DNA of 64,000 nt from JAJEFO01 sp965208685 (GTDB taxonomy: Bacteria > Pseudomonadota > Alphaproteobacteria > Rhodobacterales > Rhodobacteraceae): assembly GCA_965208685.1 (NCBI GenBank), contig CBDBPL010000007.1, positions 1,612,001 through 1,676,000 on the forward strand. The letters run 5' to 3'. Shown here piece by piece: positions 52,533 through 59,018 of the stretch (positions are counted from its first letter, which is position 1; every line of letters starts with the position of its first letter). The notes beneath the pieces are model-generated. The model made no database searches. It worked only from the letters and a program-made list of their open reading frames with translations, and was not told the DNA's origin. Made by a program: the position numbers and the translations under genes.

Positions 52533-53895
52533 TCATCCCGCAGGAAACCCCGTCCTTCAGGGCGGGGAGGAATGCGGGCTCCCGCGTTCCGTGCATCGTT
52601 GCCGTCTCCTTCATCCGTGACGTGTCGACGTGATATCCGTAGCCGTCGCCGCGCTGGACGACGCGGCAGTGCCGGTGCGAGATCCCCTGCACCGTTCCCC
52701 GCGCCGTCTGGACGTTGAAGGAGCCTGTCCGGCGCACCGCGACGCGGCCCACGTGGACACCACTCCTCTTTCCCGAGGGCACGGTCGCGCGCACGATGTC
52801 GCCCGTGCGGAAGCCGCGCACGCACTTCTCCGCCATCAGGTATCCGACCGGGAAGCCGGACCGGTCCACGCGGGTCCGCGCATACGAGCCCCGGCCCATG
52901 GCCCGGATCGCGAGCACGGGCTGCCTCCAGCCCTTCAGCGTCGGCGTCGCGCCGACGCAGGCGGCGTCGAGGGCATGCGACTTCGGGATCCCCAGCCGCG
53001 TGCGGTTGAACTTCGTCCGCCCGCCCGAAGAGCCGGCGACGGGCAGCCCCGTCCGCCTCAATGCCTCGAACAGGACGCGGCGGGTGGCGTTGACCGCGGC
53101 GGCGGCGGAGAGCGGCGCTTTCGCCTGCGCCAGGACCTTCCGGAGACGCTCCGGACGCCTGGCCAGAAACGCTTCCACGGGCTGCGCGCCCTTGGCCTGG
53201 TTGCAGGACGGGCACGCGAGGGCCAGGTTCGAGACCCGGTCGGAGCCGCCCCTTGCCTTCGGACGCACGTGGTCGACTTGCAGCGGCGTGTCCGTGGCGC
53301 CGCAATAGGCGCACGTCCGTCCCCACTTCTCGAGCAGGCATTCCCTGACCTCGTGGCCGGCGAGGGTCCCCTGCTGGTACTCCGCGCCCGCGATCTCCGG
53401 GTTCTCCAGCGCCTGGGTGTCGAACCGGACGACCTCGCACGCGATGGAGGTCACGGGCGCGAGCCTGCGCAGCCGCTCCGTCCACGAGGCCACGTTGTCG
53501 ACCCGCGACTGCAGCGAGGGCGGGAGCTTTCTCCCGGAGCGCCTGTTGTCGAACCGCTTCTTCCGGTAGCGCAGGTTCGCCGAGCGTCGCCGTCTCCGGT
53601 AACCGGCACGTCGCCGCATCGACTTGCGGATTCTCTCTCCCCTGTGCTCGATCTCGGCCAGGAACAGGACCTCGCCGTCCTCCCGCACCAGCGCCAGGCC
53701 GGTGGTCTTCGCGCCGGGATCAACCTTCAGCCCGACCTCCTGGGCCTCGCCTCCGACCCGGTCCCGGAGACGGATCGTGAACGGATGGAGCCGCACCACG
53801 ACGGCGCGTCCCTTGTCCAGGAGCTTTCTCGCCCTGGCCGGGTGGCACGGCATCAGCGGGGCGCCGCACCGGTCCAGGACGAAGACGCGGCTCAC
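52525..53895 (-). CDS. iscB: IscB, omega RNA-guided RuvC/HNH endonuclease
   Basis: About 456 residues from GTG 53895. Order: PLMP domain (RVFVLDRCGAPLMPCHPARA), RuvC-I (GLKVDPGAKTTGLALV, Asp59), arginine-rich bridge helix (residues 92-120), RuvC-II (IACEVVRFD, Glu154), HNH domain (CAYCGATDTPLQVDHVRPKA with His209, plus CPSCN), RuvC-III (KSHALDAAC, His307 and Asp310). All catalytic residues are present. IscB is the ancestor of Cas9. The frame reads through the terminal hairpin and its TGA lies in flanking lacI DNA, so the last residues (KDGVSCGMIR) are end-derived. Confidence 0.93.
   Translation of the reverse strand: MSRVFVLDRCGAPLMPCHPARARKLLDKGRAVVVRLHPFTIRLRDRVGGEAQEVGLKVDPGAKTTGLALVREDGEVLFLAEIEHRGERIRKSMRRRAGYRRRRRSANLRYRKKRFDNRRSGRKLPPSLQSRVDNVASWTERLRRLAPVTSIACEVVRFDTQALENPEIAGAEYQQGTLAGHEVRECLLEKWGRTCAYCGATDTPLQVDHVRPKARGGSDRVSNLALACPSCNQAKGAQPVEAFLARRPERLRKVLAQAKAPLSAAAAVNATRRVLFEALRRTGLPVAGSSGGRTKFNRTRLGIPKSHALDAACVGATPTLKGWRQPVLAIRAMGRGSYARTRVDRSGFPVGYLMAEKCVRGFRTGDIVRATVPSGKRSGVHVGRVAVRRTGSFNVQTARGTVQGISHRHCRVVQRGDGYGYHVDTSRMKETATMHGTREPAFLPALKDGVSCGMIR
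52548..52567 (+). repeat. gene-distal end hairpin of the iscB element
   Basis: CCCCGTCCTTCAGGGCGGGG preceded by GCAGGAAA. The same combination ends the tnpB element at 3641. Polarity of the hairpin is opposite relative to the gene: tnpB runs toward GCAGGAA-hairpin in + sense, while iscB is antisense to it. Confidence 0.8.
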
Positions 53896-54230
53896 GCCGC
53901 TCTCGGGGTCGCTCGCGCTTCCCCGGTGACGCCGGCCGAAGCCGGTCTCCCCTCGCACAACCTGACCACCCGCATCACGATTCGCCCGTTTGCTTCCCGA
54001 TCGGTCCACCGGACCGATCGCCGCAAGCGGTTTCGGAAGCAAACCGTGCCCGACCCGGCGTGTCTGCAAACGATTCTTCCAGGGTCCGGGGCTGAGGAAG
54101 CACCCCGGAGTGGGTCTTGAACGTATGGTGCAAGGTAGATTGGATCGTAGTCTCCTTTCTTGTGCTGGTCAGCATGGGCTCTCGGAACCTTCGTTCCTCA
54201 AGCCCCACCCTTCAGGGAGGGGTCGCTGAC
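53896..54230 (-). ncRNA. predicted IscB omega RNA
   Basis: IscB guide RNAs lie directly upstream of the gene, with the guide at the 5-prime end taken from flanking DNA. This 335-bp segment contains the terminal hairpin and many paired GC-rich stretches, for example GACCGGCTTCGGCCGGC and GATCGGTCCGGTGGACCGATC (shown in part). It is conserved in order and sequence in the iscB-less copy at 55415-55700. The natural guide would be lacI sequence ending ...GGATGGAAGAGCC. Extent inferred. Confidence 0.65.
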
Positions 54231-54235
54231 GGCTC

Positions 54236-54352
54236 TTCCATCCAGGCTGCCTGATGTTGTCGAAACCGACCACCTTGACGCCTTCCGGGACCGAAATTTC
54301 CAAGTCATGGCGAAATGCGTCCAATGCGCCAATTGCGCAGATACCACCTGTC
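54236..54352 (-). pseudogene. internal piece of the split lacI-family gene
   Basis: The minus strand reads GGICAIGALDAFRHDLEISV followed by PEGVKVVGFDNIRQPGW, the conserved LacI segment around FDDI/FDNI. It continues, after the iscB element, with FDELATVGLD at 52530. On its other side the gene is cut off by another element trace (54356-54388). The N-terminal DNA-binding half was not found, so the regulator is dead. Confidence 0.8.
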
Positions 54353-54355
54353 CAT

Positions 54356-54388
54356 CGCGCAGGAAACCCCGCCCTTGAATGTCAGGGA
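54356..54388 (+). repeat. trace of a further iscB element end
   Basis: CGCGCAGGAAACCCCGCCCT followed by TGAATGTCAGGGAG resembles the gene-distal end at 52537 (CCCGCAGGAAACCCCG). It is preceded by CCAT (54352-54355), like TCAT and the complement of GTGA at the other two copies. In the minus frame it reads KGGVSCAMDR, parallel to KDGVSCGMIR of iscB. The rest of that copy is not recognised to the right. Confidence 0.55.
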
Positions 54389-55414
54389 GTCTAGGGAATC
54401 AAGGTTGTCCACAGCCGCGCCGGCCCGTGGAAATGCGGATTGCTTTCCACTCAAGGGCGGCGTCCCTTCCGTATGCCGAGTGGGGCGCCGCCTCCCTACG
54501 GGGCCGCGTCTGGCGGGGGAAGCGGTCGCCGGGAGGCGACGGTCGGGATGCACCATCCGGAGAGTTGCCTCCGCCGGCCGGGCGGGCAGGTCCGGTACCG
54601 GGTCCTTTCGGGACGGCACCGGGGGCAGGGTGGCACCGGTGTCGCTGCTGCCGGGATCCCGTTCAGGCCGCGCGACAATGCCGTCGGCCGGTCGGCCGGC
54701 ATCGGCGCGCCCAGAGACCGCGACAATGTGCATGTGGAGCAACCCTCGCGCCAGGATTGGTTGGACTGCACGCGTGTGCAATGCAATGGCGCAGTATGCC
54801 GGACCTGTCCAGTTCGACCGGGCCTTCACTGCTTGAAGTCGCACGTGCCAATCGTGCAGAGCAATTCAGGAGGAATGGCAACTCGCTGAAATTGCTTCCT
54901 TCTGCCGGTTCCCGGCATGGCCCCTTCAACGGAATGATCCACGGGATCCGCCCGGTCGCGACTGGCGCGGAAAGCGGACCGGATTCGGATCGCTCTCTTC
55001 CGCTGTTCCTGTCCGAATTTGGCGCCTTGGGCCCGAAGCGTGACTTCCCCGCGTCCGTTGTCGGAGTCGGCTTGGGCCGGCATGCGGTCACGTTGTCCGT
55101 TCGCACTGCGATCCTGCCTGGTGCGTCGCTGCGCGAAGGTGGCGCCAAAATGGCGCCGGGCCAGCCGGGTCCCGTTCTGTTTCGGGCAGAATGCGCTCTA
55201 TCGACATGGCAAGCGTGGCGGACGACCTGGCACCGCCAGGTTTTCCTTGCCGCGTTCCGTCGAACCCTTGGTTTCGACCGAGATTCCGGCGGTGGGACAA
55301 CGCGCCGACAGGCTTTCGGGAAGAGGTTTGCACGTCATTTGGTCTTGCTGCATCTTGAACACCTCCGTTGCGCGTGCCAGAAAATTGCCAAAGGAACGGC
55401 CACGAGGCTTTTCC
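54389..55414. other. 1-kb GC-rich remnant region without recognised genes
   Basis: No protein family features in any frame. A 365-codon + frame (54379-55476) is probably just GC-rich open sequence. 54480-54720 is rich in short GC inverted repeats (CCGGCCGGGC, CGGCCGGTCGGCCGG). Operator-like sites occur at 54766-54780 and 54841-54866. The region lies where the N-terminal half of the broken lacI and its promoter would be expected and looks like rearranged, eroded DNA. Confidence 0.45.
54766..54866. promoter_or_regulatory. orphan LacI-type operator sites
   Basis: CTGCACGCGTGTGCA at 54766-54780 shares 13 exact bases with the operator at 44856-44868. On the minus strand 54866-54841 reads AATTGCTCTGCACGATTGGC followed by ACGTGC, which parallels AATTGCTCTGCACACGCTTG at the 47.2-kb promoter. 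No gene now starts next to them, so they may be relics of a lost promoter of the island or of the broken lacI. Confidence 0.45.
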
Positions 55415-55700
55415 ACCGGCGACCTCGCCCTGAAGGAAGAGGCTTGGAGGGCAAGAGCCCTGAGAGCCCATGCTGACCACCACGAGACAAGGAGACCATC
55501 ATCCATTCCAGCCTGAACCACATGCGCAAGACCGTCTCCTGCGAGCATCCACTGCGCTGGGGTCTCGAAGATTCGCCGGCCGGCGCGCCGGGTCGGGCGC
55601 GAGACGGAACGGATCTCTGCGCGGGCGTTCGGGTTCCGCGAGGACAGCACGGCTTTCGTCGGCGTCGCCGGAAACGCCCTGGTGGGGCCGAGAGCGAAGC
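55415..55700 (+). ncRNA. orphan omega RNA candidate
   Basis: The part of the iscB-less copy matching the omega RNA region of the intact element, on the + strand. Stretches such as GCAAGACCGTCTCCTGCGAG and CGCCGGGTCGGGCGCGAG keep position and pairing potential relative to the intact copy. If transcribed, its guide would be the 5-prime flank ending ACGAGGCTTTTCC near 55414, and it could load the IscB encoded at 53 kb. Transcription would run toward trkA. Expression is unproven. Confidence 0.5.
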
Positions 55701-55746
55701 GGGGCGCGCATGCCTCCCCGGCGTGAAGGAAGAGGTGTCCTGCGGG
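55415..55746 (+). mobile_element. 332-bp iscB-less element retaining the omega RNA
   Basis: This segment aligns with both sides of the intact iscB element but in the opposite orientation. It begins with the omega RNA-side end (GCGACCTCGCCCTGAAGGAA), shares 18 identical bases GAGAGCCCATGCTGACCA (55462-55479 versus 54183-54166) and the ACGCCGGGTCGGGC-like block, then jumps near 55698-55708 to the gene-distal end (GCCTCCCCGGCGTGAAGG ... GTCCTGCGGG). The iscB coding sequence is missing in one piece. It is MITE-like and would be mobilised in trans. Confidence 0.75.
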
Positions 55747-55754
55747 GTGAACAG

Positions 55755-57134
55755 ATGAAGGTCATTATCTGCGGCGCGGGCCAGGTCGGCGGGCAGATCG
55801 CGCGGCATCTTTCGGGCGAAAGAAACGACGTGACCATTGTCGACAAGAACCCGGATCTCGTGCGCAGGGCGACGGACACCCTGGATGTCCAAGGCGTTAC
55901 CGGACATGCCAGCTATCCCGACATCTTGCAGCGTGCCGGCGCGAGGGATGCGGAAATGATCATTGCGGCTACGCATTCCGACGAGGTGAACATGGTCACT
56001 TGCCAGGTGGCCCATTCGATCTTCAACGTGCGGCGCAAGATCGCGCGCCTGCGTGCGCAAAGCTATCACGCGGAGATCTATTCCGACCTCTTTCGCAAGG
56101 ATCACATGCCGATCGATGTGGTCATCAGCCCGGAACGCGAGGTTGCGGAGGCAGCCCTGCGACGCCTGAACGTGCCGTCGGCATTTGACACGGGAGTGTT
56201 TCTTGGCGGGAAGGCGCAGCTGCTCGGCATCCAGCTGGACGAGGACTGCCCGGTTCTGGAAACGCCGCTCAGGCAATTGACCGACCTGTTTTCGACCTTG
56301 AGGGCTCTTGTCGTGGCCATCAGGCGCAACGGCAGGCTCTTTGCGCCCAGTCCTGGTGACCAGCTCTTTGCCGGCGATCAGGTCCATGTCATGACGCACT
56401 TTGATGACGTTGCGCGAATCTTGGGGATTTTCGGCAAGAAGGTGCAGCGACAGGAGCACGTCGTGATCCTTGGCGGCGGGAATGTCGGACTGGCAGTCGC
56501 TGAGGCGCTGGAAGGGCGAGCCGAACGTCAGCACGTGCGCGTTGTCGAAAAGGACCTCGCAAATGCCGAGAGCGCGGCCGATGCTCTGGAACGCACCATC
56601 GTTCTGCACGGTGACGGCATGAATTCGGATCTCTTGACTGAGGCTGGGATCGAACGTGCCGACGCGATCCTCGCCGTGACCGACGACGACAATACCAATC
56701 TTCTGGCTTCGGTGAGAGCCAAGCAGGCCGGATGTCCGTTTGCCATCGCACTCGTCAATGATCCAACGCTGATCCCGTTGATGGATCCCTTGTCGATAGA
56801 TGCCTACATCAATCCCCGCGCAACGACGGTCAGTTCGATCCTGCGTCACGTTCGCCATGGCGGCCAGGTCCGGAGCGTCTATTCCATCGGGGATGCCGAA
56901 GCCGAAGTGATCGAGGCGCCGATCCTTTCGACCTCTTCGCTTTCCGGCAGGTACATCCGCGACATCGAGTTCCCGGATGGCGTGATCGTGGGAGCCGTCG
57001 AGAAGAGCGGCAGAATGGAGAAGCCGACCGGTTCGACGCGCATTGATGAGGGCGACGTGATCGTGGTCTTCGCGCTTGCGGGCGACGTGCCTGAGGTTGA
57101 GCGCCTGTTCCAGGTCTCGATCGACTTTTTCTGA
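55755..57134 (+). CDS. trkA: Trk potassium uptake system NAD-binding protein
   Basis: The 459-residue protein has two RCK repeats, each with a Rossmann NAD-binding motif: MKVIICGAGQVGGQIARHL with VDKNPD, and VVILGGGNVGLAVAEAL with VEKD, and TrkA-C domains with GVIVGAVEKSGRM. It gates the TrkH channel. ATG 55755 starts the fold; the open frame extends 285 bp upstream through the iscB-less element and is not coding. GCGGGGTGA, at the element boundary, is the only candidate ribosome-binding site. Its TGA overlaps the trkH ATG. Confidence 0.95.
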   Translation: MKVIICGAGQVGGQIARHLSGERNDVTIVDKNPDLVRRATDTLDVQGVTGHASYPDILQRAGARDAEMIIAATHSDEVNMVTCQVAHSIFNVRRKIARLRAQSYHAEIYSDLFRKDHMPIDVVISPEREVAEAALRRLNVPSAFDTGVFLGGKAQLLGIQLDEDCPVLETPLRQLTDLFSTLRALVVAIRRNGRLFAPSPGDQLFAGDQVHVMTHFDDVARILGIFGKKVQRQEHVVILGGGNVGLAVAEALEGRAERQHVRVVEKDLANAESAADALERTIVLHGDGMNSDLLTEAGIERADAILAVTDDDNTNLLASVRAKQAGCPFAIALVNDPTLIPLMDPLSIDAYINPRATTVSSILRHVRHGGQVRSVYSIGDAEAEVIEAPILSTSSLSGRYIRDIEFPDGVIVGAVEKSGRMEKPTGSTRIDEGDVIVVFALAGDVPEVERLFQVSIDFF

Positions 57135-58639
57135 TGCTCCGGCTTGGCGATGAGCCGTTCATCGTGAGCCTGATGGGGCTTGCCGGAATCTCGATGCTGT
57201 TGCCTGCGGCGCATGCCCTGGCCCTAGACGATCACCTCACGTCGAGGGCGTTTTTCTATGCTGCCCTCCTGTCCGGCCTTCTGTTCCTGATGGTGGCGCT
57301 GGCAATGAGCGGCATGCGGATTCGGAGCTACGGACGCAGCCACCTGATCTCCATCGTCGGCTGCATGGTGCTGCTTCCCGTGATGCTGGCCGTGCCGCTT
57401 TCGGAAGCCGCCCCCGGCACGGCGTTTGTCGATGCGTATGTCGAGATGGTTTCCAGCCTCACGACGACCGGGCTGACCATTCTGGATCCGGAAACCCTTC
57501 CACCATCGGCTCATCTCTGGCGGGCGCAGGTCGGATGGATGGGCGGGTTCTTCATCTGGGTGGTCGCCATCGCAATCCTGGCCCCCTTGAGCCTTGGCGG
57601 ATTCGAAGTCACGTCCGGCACTGAAATAGGGCAGCAAGGCCAGCTGACAAGTCTTTCGGCCAACCCGTCGTTGCGCTTGCGGCGCTATGCATTGCGGCTC
57701 TTCCCGGTATATGGCGGCCTGACGCTGGTGCTCTGGCTTTCGCTGTACCTTGCGGGTGACAGCGCGTTTGTGGCGCTCTGCCATGCCATGTCCACGATTG
57801 CGACATCTGGAATCTCGCCGGTCGGGGGCATGAAGGGTAGCGAAGCCGGTCCGTTGGGCGAATTCATCATCCTGATTTTTCTTGTCTTCGCGTTGTCACG
57901 GCTGACATTTGCGCGCGAAGAGCGGCCACGTGGCTGGCGAAGCCTTCTGGACGATCCTGAACTGCGGCTTGGATTCCTGCTCGTGCTGGCGGCCGCCGCC
58001 TTGCTGTTTCTGTGGAACTGGATCGCGAGCTTCGAGACGGAAGCCGGCATGTCCCTGTCCGGCGGCCTGCGCGCGCTCTGGGGGGCGCTCTTCACGGTTG
58101 CGTCGTTTCTGACGACAACGGGATTCGTCGCGGAGGAGTGGAACGTGGCCCGGGCATGGTCTGGCCTGAGTACGCCGGGCGTCCTGCTCCTCGGGCTGGC
58201 CCTGCTGGGAGGCGGCGTGGCCACAACCGCCGGCGGCGTGAAGCTCCTGCGGGTCTATGCGCTCTATCAGCACGGCGTGCGTGAGATGGAGAAGTTGGTC
58301 CAGCCTTCCTCGATTGGCGGTCAGGGTCGGCAGGGACGCCGGTTCAGGCGGCAGGGCGCTTACGCCGCCTGGGTGTTCTGCATGCTCTTTGCCCTGTCCT
58401 GTTCCGTGGTGATGGCCGGGTTTGCCTTGATCGGAGGGCTCGGTCTCGAGGAATCCCTGGTACTGACGGTCGCGGCGCTTTCGACAACGGGCCCGCTGAT
58501 CGAGATTGCCGGCAGCATGCCGATGGAACTGACGGATCTCGGCGATGCTGCGCTGGGTCTCCTGTGCGCGGCGATGGTTCTGGGCCGGCTGGAAACGCTT
58601 GCCTTGATCGCGCTCCTGAACCCGGAATTCTGGAGATAG
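57134..58639 (+). CDS. trkH: Trk potassium uptake system membrane protein TrkH
   Basis: A 501-residue potassium channel with four pore-loop repeats visible as SSLTTTGLTIL, STIATSGISPVGG, ASFLTTTGFVAEEW and AALSTTGPLIEIAG, and about ten membrane helices. It imports potassium together with TrkA and ATP/NADH control. The ATG overlaps the trkA stop (TGATG), so the pair is coupled. Intact. Confidence 0.95.
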   Translation: MLRLGDEPFIVSLMGLAGISMLLPAAHALALDDHLTSRAFFYAALLSGLLFLMVALAMSGMRIRSYGRSHLISIVGCMVLLPVMLAVPLSEAAPGTAFVDAYVEMVSSLTTTGLTILDPETLPPSAHLWRAQVGWMGGFFIWVVAIAILAPLSLGGFEVTSGTEIGQQGQLTSLSANPSLRLRRYALRLFPVYGGLTLVLWLSLYLAGDSAFVALCHAMSTIATSGISPVGGMKGSEAGPLGEFIILIFLVFALSRLTFAREERPRGWRSLLDDPELRLGFLLVLAAAALLFLWNWIASFETEAGMSLSGGLRALWGALFTVASFLTTTGFVAEEWNVARAWSGLSTPGVLLLGLALLGGGVATTAGGVKLLRVYALYQHGVREMEKLVQPSSIGGQGRQGRRFRRQGAYAAWVFCMLFALSCSVVMAGFALIGGLGLEESLVLTVAALSTTGPLIEIAGSMPMELTDLGDAALGLLCAAMVLGRLETLALIALLNPEFWR

Positions 58640-58772
58640 GCGCTTACCGAGTAGAATAATTGGATGAATCCGCGCAATTGGGGTGGTCATGGACCTCTCG
58701 GAACCCCATATTGGACGCCAAAACTTGCGACAGGTCGGAGAAACGACCGCAAAAAAGAAGAGGCTGTGACCC
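58640..58772 (+). promoter_or_regulatory. leader region of hfq
   Basis: 133 bp between trkH and hfq. Probably holds an hfq promoter; AGAGGCTG at 58760-58767 is the ribosome-binding site before ATG 58773. A run of As (GCAAAAAAGAAG) lies just upstream, as often seen near Hfq-bound leaders, which would allow autoregulation. No clear -35/-10 pair was assigned. Confidence 0.35.
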
Positions 58773-59018
58773 ATGGCTACAGACAGACAAAACTTGCAAG
58801 ATGTGTTTCTGAACCACATCAGGAAGTCGAAGGTTTCCGTGACGGTGTTCCTGATCAACGGCGTGAAGCTGCAGGGCGTCATCACGTGGTTTGACAACTT
58901 TTGCGTCCTGCTGCGGCGCGACGGCCAGTCTCAACTCGTCTACAAGCATGCGATTTCGACAATCATGCCAGCTCAACCCATTTCACTTTATGAAGGTGAA
59001 GGACAAGGACAAGAGTGA
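58773..59018 (+). CDS. hfq: RNA chaperone Hfq
   Basis: The 81-residue protein has the Sm1 motif (VTVFLINGVKLQGVITWFDNF) and Sm2 motif (LVYKHAISTIMP), with Gln at the proximal site (RQNLQD). Hfq hexamers pair small RNAs with mRNAs. The C-terminal tail is short, as in alphaproteobacteria. GTGA overlap with hflX couples the two genes, the usual order. Confidence 0.97.
   Translation: MATDRQNLQDVFLNHIRKSKVSVTVFLINGVKLQGVITWFDNFCVLLRRDGQSQLVYKHAISTIMPAQPISLYEGEGQGQE

Larger units (their letters stand above)
52537..54230 (-). mobile_element. iscB-carrying IS200/IS605-related transposon
   Basis: A 1.69-kb element with iscB and an upstream structured region but no tnpA. Its ends carry hairpins like those of the IS605 element at 2 kb. 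Boundaries come from comparing three copies in this window: the gene-distal end starts CCCGCAGG after TCAT (52533-52536), and the omega RNA-side end finishes GTCGCTGAC at 54230. It interrupts a lacI-family gene. It would need TnpA in trans, which the element at 2 kb could supply. Confidence 0.8.

Noticed and set aside
52400..53485. 359-codon minus frame in the iscB region
   Set aside because: It is the out-of-frame shadow of iscB; the catalytic motifs are in the other frame.
54379..55476. 365-codon open frame on the + strand
   Set aside because: Composition is Arg/Gly/Pro-rich with no family features, it runs through an element trace at one end and the orphan element at the other, and it has no ribosome-binding site. 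High GC explains the long open frame.
55335..56858. 507-codon open frame antisense to trkA
   Set aside because: It is fully antisense to a clear trkA gene and to the orphan element; its translation has no domain features.
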